From Salinisphaera japonica YTM-1 (GTDB lineage Bacteria; Pseudomonadota; Gammaproteobacteria; Nevskiales; Salinisphaeraceae): DNA of 64,000 nt. The notes beneath the pieces were generated by a model, which saw only the letters and a program-made list of their open reading frames with translations, had not been told where the DNA came from and ran no database searches. The stretch is from the NCBI RefSeq assembly GCF_003788585.1, contig NZ_AYKG01000056.1, positions 1-64,000 on the forward strand, written 5' to 3'. The translations under genes and the position numbers were made by a program. Shown piece after piece: positions 40,401 through 41,867 of this stretch (position 1 is the stretch's first letter; each line of letters starts with the position of its first letter).

Positions 40401-41814
40401 CGGTGCGGTCGATGGCCGCGCGGCGAATATCGGCCGTGCCGTGGCCGGCAGCAACGGTGGCGTGTTCGTCATCGGGGCCGACGGCCAGTACCGCTTTGAT
40501 CCGAACGGCGATTTCGACGATCTGATCGGCGGCCAGACCCGCACCACGACGGTGACCTATCAGGTCGCCGACGGCCAGGGCGGCACCGACACGACCGAAC
40601 TCACCATCGTGGTCGAGGGCGTCTTCGAGTCGGGTGAGCTGACCGACGATACGGTGCAGTTCGGTGATAACTATCGCAAGGACATTACCGGCGCGTTCAA
40701 CGATATCGGGCTGACCGGGCCGCTGAGCTACAGTGCTGCCGGGCTGCCGCAAGGTCTGACCATCGACCCGGTTACGGGTGTCATCCGGGGCAATCCGGTC
40801 GCGCTCGGCCCGTTCACGGTCACGATCGTGGCCACTGATGCCAACGGGCGCACGGTCACCGCGGACTACGGCGTACGCGTGCTTTCACCGGCGGTGATCT
40901 ACGACAACGGCCCGAGCGGGCCGGTGTTGATCGCGCCCGGTGGCATCGGCCTGGGGACACTGCCGATCGGCGGGTTCGTGGGTAACGGGCTCAACGAGCT
41001 CGAGCCCGACTCAACGGCCGATTTCGAGTTCGGCGTGGCCACCCGGCTGCGTGATGATCTGGATCTCGACGGCTTTGGCAGCGTGTTCGACGTGAATTTC
41101 GCCACGCCGAAGATTCATTATCAGGCGACCCAGACCGACGGCAGTACGCTGCCGGGCACGCTCACGATCAACGCTGATACCGGCGAGATCTCGGGCCTGC
41201 TGCCGACCGGCATGAGCCAGGCACAGCTGACCGTGATCGCCATCGACGACCAGGGCGATACCCGAACCCGTGAGGTCTGGGTCGATGCCATGGGCCGAGC
41301 GATTGCCGGTGCCGGTGATCGGGCACTGGCCGAACGTCCTGATCTGTATCGCCGCAGCGAAATCACGTTGATTCCGGGCCAGGACGCGACGCGAACGCGC
41401 CTGGAGGAAGACCGTGGCAACCCGATGCAAGTGGTCGATGTTCGCTTGAACGGTCGCAACGTGTTCATTGATATTCAGGATCCGGAGGCCGCCAACGCCG
41501 TCGAATACACGGCCCGTCTGGTCGACGGCGGCGCTTTGCCGAGCTGGCTCCTCTTTGATCGTGATTCGGCCGATCTATCCGGTCACCTGCCAATCGGTCA
41601 GAATGAGCTGCACGTGCGTATCGTCGCGGTCGATCAGGACGGGGGCATGCGCGTGCTCGATCTCGATGTTCGTGTCGACGAGTCGGGCAAGTCGGCGGCG
41701 CAGGGGTGGCGTTCGTTGTCGGATGAGGCCGACCGGGCGCTATCGGCCAGTGGGGACCGCAGCGCGGACAGTCGTGGCGCACGACTGGCGGCGGCATTGA
41801 AGTTCAATAACTAA
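10426..41814 (+). CDS. Giant VCBS/cadherin-like repeat adhesin with LEPR-XLL and DUF4347 N-terminus
   Basis: An intact frame of 10,462 codons, roughly 1 MDa, predicted to be a surface or released adhesin. Order: a LEPR-XLL motif (ALEPRLLYDGAA, residues about 17-28) with no Sec signal; a degenerate DUF4347-like half (about 86-200); a clear DUF4347 domain (about 232-395, with HILSHGE and YGCDF); a beta-rich linker; two duplicated Ca-binding modules rich in DxDNDG (about 684-1483); then about 42 VCBS-like repeats (DGSYxF core, NDAP boundaries) alternating with about 40 CADG/putative-Ig repeats (LPxGLxID..TGxIxG). The last 310 residues hold two more degenerate Ig-like domains. I saw no RTX nonapeptides. 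The protein is very Asp-rich and poor in Lys, and I noticed only one Cys. Five export-type genes follow in the same direction. No strong ribosome site precedes the ATG. Confidence 0.93.
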   Translation: MKKYDLPRSPFIRALEPRLLYDGAAAGEALQTATDQSHAADKSTSDAQTPDQLAPEQVSHVATRSPLAKALEASAQARANGEAESAAVFVDSKALSDADATTKALFEDARTSDNVDVFVVDHRSAGVADIEATLSEQPPYDAVFVVADGQGSEAKIGQSTLADLSAAQNGLLNGSAVSVFDRAGESIAARDPANLSLADGDTTLALSDRSVDASGDTGEIAAINAAIGDRAGQNLVFVDRNVQGHEALVASLDSRAEIVYLDGDRDGITQMLEATAGRQDIQAIHILSHGEAGQFSLGSSRINTDSIRGEYADGLAELGTRLSDSGDLLIYGCDFTGNAEGIAAAQALASATGADVAASSDDTGAAALDGDWTLETHIGDIEAATLDGTDWAGRLADPINLSFTTTPTLVSGTDRQVGAVYRFANVASGVDALVTIETLSNAQITAIDANQNGVSEAFSPTIQGNGANGFAQFSFRFVDAGTNNSRVVSYTASALDVDSTAETIQFRGASSFTRESDTFVTANVDRRTSNVDFRGGGPSVSPTSRDNTRYIVSAGYTDVTGFVYRAGVDGTTERQTSLLFENINFRNAQTSVLPAAQNDTVSTSQNRAVTVDPLANDTRGSGTTTISDFQTSTNSGGIIIRGTDGRLVYSPLNGFNGTDSFTYTIRDSQGFESTATVTVKIDNDRDGVVNDIDVDDDNDGILDVNEGYAPAAQTGTWTINGNSATMNLGNGVIVRATSQGASAFSNTSFNPNGQGFWSGDLAGDPGLTSTFTDGDRITFRFEDASGNLVAVRNPVLHIDRIGALEDEGLIGSILPGTDQLSQTLTLQNGLSWTRIAGTQDFGVNNTTARDSGAGSNAASGWTSQSTRMDANGTAAGSLRLDGAISSFSLVSSGRLGTLIQRDFEDALSFILEARPVARDSDGAGLPDYLDIDSDNDGITDNVEAQTTAGYRAPSGMGGTSAFRDANGDGLDDNYGPNGLAPVDTDRDGTADFIDTDSDNDGRLDITEAGHVTTTRSGQDADGDGLDDAFDAVTGYDVNDDDIVGDNGGADGDYTRFALPDTDRDTNANEAVVGRTSNDAVAGVRDLDFREDDLDNDGIPNAADIDDDNDGIIDTREGFGGLTQSGSWTLNGTSATFDLGNGLMIRATGSGTDNFANQAFNPNGTGFWNSALSGNPGLSSVFSDGDTITFTFVDGSGNSVQVNNPILNIDRIGALSGGTQQSQTLTLLNGLTWTSLAGTNDFRVSPTTVLDGGAGTAAASSWTAASSLNDADGTAAGSLRLNGMITSFTLRSNGGFDDGAGFIIQARPPARDTDGDGRPDYQDIDSDNDGITDNVEAQTTAGYIAPSGVGGTPAFIDANRDGLDDNYGPNGLTPVDTDGDGRADYIDTDSDNDGRLDINEAGHANTQLSGTDSDYDGLDDTFDTVSGFDVNDDDILGDNGGADGDYTRFGLPDSDRDTNANEAMAGRTTNDATPLVADLDFRDNVAPVAVADRNTTPEDTTLDVAAANGLLANDQRVANRPLTVTDYTVAGRTITVDANNGGTTTLDGIGTLTIRADGSYRFVPAANYNGAVPQVSYTIAAGIAGRATSTLDITVSPVNDAPTVAVPLANRTNNDGESVTANTAGAFTDADGDVLTYSATNLPKGLSINATTGVISGTLARDASQVMGGAYSVVVTARDPSGATGTASFTWNIANVAPVAVADTAGTDQNTTLTMGNVLVNDRDGAGDTDPLTVSQVAGAANNVGATVAGSAGGTFSINSDGSYTFNPGASFVGLAAGRTAQTQVTYRVSDGQNGFADTTLVVTVTGTNDRPTVVNTPVNQAGRDGDTVSIWVAVNFSDPDNGDTLTYSATGLPAGLRLDPATGQITGTLDRSASQTNGGTYTVSLTATDGAGASVSSSFVYTITNPAPIATDDTNTIGENMPVTGSVRANDRDGANDTDPLTVDQVAGSAASVGNAAPGSAGGSFIINADGSYRFEPGTAFDYLAADQTATTAINYRISDGQGGTSIARLTITVTGANDAPTVVNPLTNVASNDSQSISIDTAGAFTDVDTNDRLTYTATGLPAGLAFDSATGRITGRLANDASVNSPYTVTITASDGTATAQSSFTWRINNLAATANDDTGMTGENTVLTVNAGNGVLANDRDLDGDPLRVAQVNAAADNVGNAVRGANGGQFTINADGSYRFDPGMDFEALAVGETRTTSVSYQVSDDQGSTSMATLTVTVTGANDAPIVEAPLPDASNNDGQMVTLTTAGAFRDVDTNDRLSYSATGLPDGVMIDAATGVISGRLASDASVRAPYNVTVTATDPAGQSVTSSFTWAIANLAATANDDSASTPEDVAFSRNAASGVLANDRDLDGDPLTVVRVADQAGRVGQAVAGTNAGLFTIRADGSYSFDPNGAFNDLAVGASRDTSVTYQISDGQGSTSTATLTVTVTGTNDAPTVVQPVADQSARDGDGVRLATAGAFADVDRGDVLSYSVAGLPAGLSIDAATGLISGTLDRSASQVNGGQYAVTVTATDNNGAQVSDSFNYVVTNPVPVAVDDTATTSENADVAGSVLVNDRDGAGDTDPLTVDRVNGQAEAVGRGVAGSAGGVFTINADGSYTFDPGTDFDALAVGQSATSRVGYRISDGQGGSDTAQLTVTVTGTNDAPTVARALDDLSASNTETITIPTADSFADVDTGDTLTFTAEGLPDGLMIDAETGEISGQLAADASARGPFNIRVTATDRAGAMASDAFVLTVNDLPITARADTDTTDQNTVITREQSTSVLANDGDTAQTVSQVNGSADNVGMAIAGTNGGLFTVFADGTYRFEPNDAFDRLQMGETDTTSVVYEVTNNGGGTDTARLSITVTGVNDMPIGDNVPLAPQDALDGDTVIIATADGFVDPDGDSLTYTAAGLPAGLSIDTDTGVIRGTLASDASQNGPGNDGRYTIDVTATDPSGAMHTEAFTLDVANVPVTARDEMVDVGQAGMFSGNVLDNDIDGANDMDPLRVARVAGQPDNVGQTITGSNGGVFVVNADGSYTFDARDAFVALAANETAVTTIDYQITDDQGSTATATIVVTVTGANDAPIAGNVPLPRQDKTDGASVSIATDGAFVDPDGDQLTYSVAGLPDGLMIDAQTGRITGQLASNASQQGPDNDGTYSVTVTATDPSGATHDESFVLSVANRPVVANDDSGQVAQNDTTSGNVLANDADTGPDNDPLSVVAVNGDADGIAMAVAGDNGGLFTIDADGSYIFDTNGAFTGLAAGETASTTVAYQVSDGQGSTVTARLTVEVTGVNDTPNVVADLARQEVSDGETVSIATADAFADPDNDTLRYTALGLPDGLAIDAATGVIAGRLTSDASQGGPNGDGRYSVVITATDPSGEAVSQTLTVAAANRPVIANDDRAMTDQNGTASGNVLSNDQDTGPDNDPLRVVTVDEMDQPGTRVAGDQGGMFIVNADGSYTFDTNGAFDTLAAGQTATTSVTYQVSDGQGSTTSARLSVEVTGVNDAPTADGMPIGDQQDLDGNTVSLDTAGTFNDVDDGDMLTYTASDLPFGLAIDAATGVISGTLDRSASVAAPYRVSVTATDEAGASATTQFVWQVINPAPQAGADANTVGENARLSVDADQGVLANDIDPDDDRLQVDAVGGQANAVGQSVTGSNGGLFVIERDGSYRFDTNGAFNDLAAGATRTTQVAYQVRDADGASDTAFLTVTVTGANDAPVINGDGLMMRQDADGAEVSLDTGAAFVDPDRGDTLTYRVDNLPPGLMFDTATGLITGRLDNDASANAPYQVTVTATDDNGGSLSQSFVWQIDNVAPVAGEDAAQVQAGGATTGNVLDNDFDGAPDNDPLTVVAVNDTGDNVAREIAGSNGGTFIVRADGSYSFTAGDDFRGLAAGERLDTAISYRISDGQGGFDTATLSVGVTGVNDAPVVVSPVGDQQGTDGASVRITPGIIDRDNGDVLTYTVDNLPAGLTINRDTGIISGTLAADASVNAPYRITVTATDEAGATVDDVFTLNVANPAPDAAGDTGRVNEDADLVVAAANGVLANDVDPDGDVLTVDQVTDQADNVGQAIAGANGGLFTIAADGSYRFATNGAFNDLAAGDTRATSVTYRVSDGQGGFDTARLVVTVLGTNDGPVAVADGAATDQNTRLVIEAGRGVLANDRDVDNGDTLRVVAVAGRSDGVTTAVAGSQGGRFTLAADGSYVFDPGDDFASLAAGQTATTRVNYTVSDSQGATADSMVSVTVTGINDAPIARGQLPDQSASDGNQVSINTAGGFADVDRGDTLAYSADGLPPGLMINVETGIISGQLAPDASDNGPYAVSVTATDDAGASATQRFIFSVADRASVAADDAASTDQNTDLSVDADNGVLANDQDPDGDDLAVVSVTGDADALGMGVAGSNGGVFTVNADGSYVFSPGDDFVNLAAGDTATTSIIYGLDGNDASARLTITVSGMNDAPVVVNTPDDVDTTDGSTVTIDTADAFNDPDLGDTLTYSADNLPDNLVIDRDTGLIQGRLAADASDNGPYQVAVTATDAAGRQATVMFTVRVADVPAEPVDDAARTDEDTALVRQPVNGVLANDIDPDGDVLAVDQVAGSPDNVGQDVPGSNGGVFVINNDGSYRFDPGMDFQSLAAGESATSSISYRTDGGADTATLTVVVDGVNDAPTALGLSPMTANDNQQVTIPTAGGFADVDTNDALSYQAMGLPGGLSIDADTGLITGRIADGAAARGPYDIQITATDPAGASAATRFTLTVINDPAVAVDDAAATSENTAISRNADNGVLANDSDNDTPMLVVGAVAGQADNVGQSVAGSDGGAFIINADGSYSFEPGDDFDMLAEGATRTTNITYRVGDVDGETNTATLTVTVMGTNDAPRVVTPLGDSQASDGAAIDITTAGAFADVDNGDRLTYSADGLPPGISIDTDTGRIFGQLAADASVDGPYTITVTATDPAGASVASAFDLSVANIAPIAADDMAQAAAEGAVAGDVLANDRDGAPDADPLRVVAAGGDDDSVGQAIAGDNGGQFTVNADGSYTFTAGDDFAYLADGQTAVTRVTYQISDGQGGNASASLAITVTGANDAPVVSAPLGDVSANDGARVTIPTANAFTDPDRGDVLSYSADGLPAGLAIDAQTGLITGRLASDASNNGPYRITVTATDRNGAAVSSVFSLLANDQAAVANSDTASTGEDVVLVRDAANGVLANDRDPDGDALSVAAVNGQAGNVGARIAGDNGGVFIVAADGSYRFEPGTDFDRLAAGDQATSAVTYQVAGNGAPGGTATLSVTVQGTNDAPQVVDPLADIDTRDGDTLVIATADAFKDIDAGDRLTYSADNLPDGLAIDAATGIISGRLDSDASQNAPYEIIVVATDASGVPAEARFTLNAFNVAPQAGDDTATTAQNDVLSVNADDGVLANDADGTADFDAINVAEVGGNADRVGAGVAGDQGGSFVINADGSYIFDPGMDFDALAAGQSATTSVRYTVSDGQGGTAQATLAVQVTGTNDAPTLVRPIAAQNASDNQDIVIAVSGTFRDVDTGDRLTYSADGLPDGLMIDPETGLIAGTLADDASMMNNGSYVVTVTGTDRSGASVSDQFTLSVIARPADAVADQGRTDENTDLSVAAPGVLANDARATTVAGVAGSAERVGQTVAGSDGGVFVINADGSYSFSPDADFENLEIGDTATTSITYQVDDGRGGLAQATLTITVDGVNDAPTVAQAAGDQRNDDGDRVTIDTAGLFADVDDNDTLTYSADGLPDGVAIDPATGRITGRLASDASQNGPYTVTLTATDSQNASASQTFTWTIDNLAPVAADDRGAITAGGDPITGDVLANDLDGAPDDDMLRVAQVAGSADNLGMAVRGTQGGSFTLRADGSYSFDAGQDFKNLAAGQTRGTAIDYVVTDNQGGTDTGRLIVTVTGVNDGPVIVTPLADTRSNDGASVALSTAGAFADPDAGDALSYSADGLPEGLAIDANTGIITGQAASDASVNGPYTVVVTATDGAGQSTSSRFAWAFDNVAPMATDDMARGNDGVRQTGNVLINDVDGAPDNDALNVARVAGDADNVGQSVTGDRGGRFTIDADGSYVFVPGNDFVDLAAGETRSTQITYQVGDGQGGLDTATITVTVVGINQGPTTVSPLADITANDGASVAIATAGSFADADNGDTLTYSAQGLPQGLVIDADTGLITGSLAFDASERAPVQVQVTATDRAGVATTSTFMLTSLNVAPEAVDDTVIDEAGITATGNVLANDRDGATDGDRLVVSAVNNDPAGVGQDVAASNGGTFRIAADGSYQFLPGDDFTNLAVGEQAVTQVTYRVSDGQGAFDTAALIVTVNGVNDAPQVVRDLAPTPAGDGQSVTLETATAFVDPDNGDRLTYRADGLPNGLAIDADTGRITGALASDASVGSPYPIDITATDQSGASATTRFTLTAVNAAPIAVGDSATTGERAGLDVPAAQGVLANDRDGGLDRDALQIVAVNNDANAIGTPVMGSNGGVFVLRDDGSYTFDPQDAFAGLGAGESATTTLEYRISDGQGGFSSANLVVTIMGANDAPQVIASTASQSADDGSTVAIAAGAAFADPDSVLTFMADGLPDGLMIDADSGLITGRLASDASVRGPYVITVTATDDQGAAVTDRFTLSANNTVPVAAADTASTPADQALASAPGAGVLANDRDADGDRLVVSQINGEANALGRSVAGDQGGLFRINADGSYTFDPNGAFDTLAAGQSAITSVSYTVSDGQGGTRQSDLTVTVQGVNDAPTVMPVEDQNARDRDQVAIAAGNAFADIDTGDNLTFTANGLPMGLAIDTATGRITGQLAADASDNGPYTITVSATDRLGATVSTQFALNVADQPSIAADDSATVSENATLSRNAANGVLANDIDPDGDGLSVVQVNGQANAVGASVAGTRGGLFTIGADGSYTFTTANAFDALGAGQTATTSVTYGIADDNGGTTTATLTVTVTGTNDAPRVVATIGDAAAGVGDTVSLATADAFADADDNDRLTYTADNLPAGLSIDADTGVISGTLGAGNNVDGPITIAVTATDRSGATATTSFDFTVNDTPVQAVDDSLTTGENTPVSADADNGVLANDRDVDGTPLTVGQVNGQADNVGLSVAGNNGGTFVISADGSYSFDPGTDFDALAPGQTASTSVTYLPVGGDTPATLSVTLTGANDVPTTTGIAPITANVNAPVQVSLADAFNDIDNGDRLSFTADGLPPGLSLDADTGVISGTVGPDAARDMPYQVIVTVTDGAGASVSTAFDYRVVDNPATAIDDTATTDENTAVQRDAANGVLANDRDDDTPNPVVGAVNGRPGNVGMAVTGSQGGTFIVNADGSYAFDPNGAFDNLAADQSATTQITYQVGAGGDGATATLVITVQGVNNAPTTIGAIDDVAARDGQTVAIGTADVFADADRGDVLVYSADNLPAGLAIDADTGLISGRLAGDASQQGPFTIVVTATDGQGAATTARFTLDATNIAPVAVSDNATTGAQAPATGNVLANDRDGAPDTDALTVIGVGGRADNVGNRLAGSVGGQFTIMANGDYRFEPGNDFAGLAAGQSASTQVSYQVSDGQGGTATTTLVVTVMGVDDAPTVVAPIADVSANDGTSVQIETAGAFADPDANAVLTYTADGLPDGLMIDADTGRITGQLGANASDNAPYSVTITATDQGGNQVTDTFVIRVNDQASVAIDDRGTTGENTPLVVNAANGVLANDINPDGDTLSVVAVNGGPDRVGQRVVGSQGGVFTLMADGSYRFEPGADFDRLAQGEQAITSITYRVSGAADGTDTATLSVAVTGVNDAPNVVTPLVDRREAEGASVAIATAGAFADADRGDTLRFAATGLPSGLTIDSGTGLITGTLARDAAANGPYTVTVTATDNFGQSIDSRFMLTAFNRPVSAVADTAAATADRTLSVNAANGVLANDRDGDGDRLSVAAVNGRAEAVGQSVVAANGGRFTIAADGSYVFDPNGDFASLAAGQTATTSIRYTTSDGQGSTQATTLSVTVTGVNDAPIVVAPLADINANNGERVSIPTSGIFRDVDNGDRLSYQADGLPIGLAIDPDTGLITGQLAADASNRGPYTVAVTATDTRGATITSQVTISVGERPTVAIDDTNRTTEGAAIDIAAPGVLANDRDPNGDGRTVVGVAGTSQVGTELAGTNGGIFVINADGSYRFDPGQDFIGLAADQTATTSITYQTANDVGGQDTTRLTITVDGQNNAPTVVTPLAPQAARDGDTVALATAGTFADADRSDRLSYSATGLPAGLAIDADTGRITGRLAADASAGAPYTIVVTATDGQGASAQSQFALSVTNPAPVAVDDTATNTAGAETTGNVLTNDADGAFDDDTLRVDRVRGRADGVDAAVRGSQGGLFTLGADGNYSFTANGDFDRLAAGATATTSITYRVADGQGGTDTATLAVTVTGVNDAPAVARDLADRSDTDGQTIRLDTAANFNDADIGDRLTYQADNLPPGLSIDANTGVIQGRLTADASLRAPYQVSVTATDAAGASVTSQFTWRVVNLAPVAVDDRATIDARNAGAGSVLANDRDAAPDNDALRVDRVGGQADDVGQSVAGSNGGRFTVAADGSWRFDPNGAFTGLAAGQQADTRISYRITDGQGGSATANLVVTVTGVNDAPTVVNRADPAPVFDGDRINLSVSERFADADQGDVLSYAATGLPEGLMLDPATGRISGRLASDASADGPYVVTLTATDRQGGQVSTDIRLTVNNRVPVAADDAVSASADRLAQANVLDNDRDGLADTDTLFVDQVAGSADNVGVAVAGSNGGQFAIASDGSLTFTPGNDFDALAPGRTASTAITYQVSDGQGGVATARVVVTVTGVNDAPRVVEALDDRRVADGNAVVIAAGQAFADADTGDRLSYSATGLPAGLTIDAETGTITGSLGADASQAGPYRVTVTATDGAGARISSPFTLTATNVAPVAAADRVSTGENTVASGNVLKNDVDGGADRDPLAVSQVDGRADAVGTAVAGSAGGRFTIGADGQYRFDPGTDFDALADGQSATTQITYQVSDGQGGADTATLTVVVAGANDAPVVAGPTPDQTVSRGQDIVITAGDAFVDAEGGPLSYSADGLPAGLEIDPDTGRITGTIGPDQNAGPYTVTVTARDPGGATVSDQFTITAPNAAPVAVADNATVDQNTLSTGNVLANDRDADRDTLRVAQVAGNGDDVGQAVAGSAGGRFTIDADGGFIFDPAGDFNGLAAGERATTSVTYQVADGQGGFDTATLTITVTGVDDGPVVANPTPAQSADDGQRVAIAAGNAFTSPDGANLTFAADGLPDGLMIDPETGLITGQLGSDASVGGPYAIVVTATDGNGNTAIDRFTLSAANRAPIAVADTTRTGENTPASGNVLANDRDGGNDRDTLRVGAVNGAAGNVGDAIAGNAGGTFVINADGSYTFDPGTDFDALAAGETATTSVTYQVSDGQGGTATQTLAIVLEGANDAPAIGDQPLAPQTARDGQSIVLGLGGAFFDIDGDTLTYAADNLPPGLAIDTETGLITGTLANNASNGGPYQVTITVSDGNGGMASQSFTWTVINEPPIANDDTNATSADDTLTVGADDGVLANDIDPDGDGIVLRSVSGSADNIGQTVAGTNGGRFMIAADGSYRFDPNGDFDTLAAGETATTTVVYTINDDDGGTAEARLVIQITGVDQAPTVVRPTPDQSAGDGQSVVIAAGDAFADREGGPLSYAADGLPDGLMIDGETGVISGALGADASANGPYTIVVTATDANGNTVTDQFVITPRNITPVATADTATTDENTATSGNVLGNDRDGAPDNDALQVVRVNGDGDALGQGVAGSNGGVFVIGADGRYRFEPNGDFDTLNAGEAATSSVVYQISDGQGGFSTATLTVTINGVADAPTVVMPIDDRIVSDGEQVSIATANAFADIDSDTLSYRADGLPDGLMIDGDTGVISGALGADASANGPYTIVVTATDANGNTVTDQFVITARNVDPVAQPDRGRTDENTATSGNVLGNDRDGRPDNDRLRVGAVDGRAANIGRAVAGSNGGVFVIGADGQYRFDPNGDFDDLIGGQTRTTTVTYQVADGQGGTDTTELTIVVEGVFESGELTDDTVQFGDNYRKDITGAFNDIGLTGPLSYSAAGLPQGLTIDPVTGVIRGNPVALGPFTVTIVATDANGRTVTADYGVRVLSPAVIYDNGPSGPVLIAPGGIGLGTLPIGGFVGNGLNELEPDSTADFEFGVATRLRDDLDLDGFGSVFDVNFATPKIHYQATQTDGSTLPGTLTINADTGEISGLLPTGMSQAQLTVIAIDDQGDTRTREVWVDAMGRAIAGAGDRALAERPDLYRRSEITLIPGQDATRTRLEEDRGNPMQVVDVRLNGRNVFIDIQDPEAANAVEYTARLVDGGALPSWLLFDRDSADLSGHLPIGQNELHVRIVAVDQDGGMRVLDLDVRVDESGKSAAQGWRSLSDEADRALSASGDRSADSRGARLAAALKFNN
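12475..14873 (+). repeat. Tandem duplication of two about 400-residue Ca-binding modules
   Basis: Within the adhesin, 12475-13697 and 13698-14873 encode the same arrangement. Each has an acidic opener (DVDDDNDGILD / DIDDDNDGIID), a beta-sandwich-like part with FNPNG.GFW and DGD.ITF.F, then thrombospondin-type-3-like Asp runs (DIDSDNDGITDNVEAQTTAGY, DTDSDNDGRLDI.EAGH). The two copies differ throughout, so the duplication is not recent, except for the well-kept acidic stretches. Confidence 0.85.
14875..40885 (+). repeat. About 26-kb array of alternating VCBS and CADG/putative-Ig units
   Basis: By eye I counted 42 VCBS-like units, the first one atypical, each with an xNDRDxDxDxL segment, a GGxFxINADGSYxFxPG core and a VTVTGxNDAP end. 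CADG-type units sit between them, except at one junction near 22790 where two VCBS units touch. A VCBS plus CADG pair spans about 206 codons (about 619 nt). Most units differ strongly at DNA level; the last few are the most alike. The array should form an extended, calcium-stiffened stalk. Confidence 0.85.
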
Positions 41815-41856
41815 AGCATCGGTTTAAAGACCGTTACATGGGCGACCGGCTGTATC

Positions 41857-41862
41857 AGGGAG
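41857..41862 (+). promoter_or_regulatory. Ribosome binding site deciding the tolC-like start
   Basis: AGGGAG sits five nucleotides before the ATG at 41868. This favours that start over the in-frame ATG at 41838, which has no such site and would place ten extra polar residues before the signal peptide. Confidence 0.7.
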
Positions 41863-41867
41863 AAAAC

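Noticed and set aside
10426-41814. RTX toxin assignment for the giant protein
   Set aside because: No GGxGxDxxx nonapeptide runs are visible; the repeats are VCBS and CADG types.
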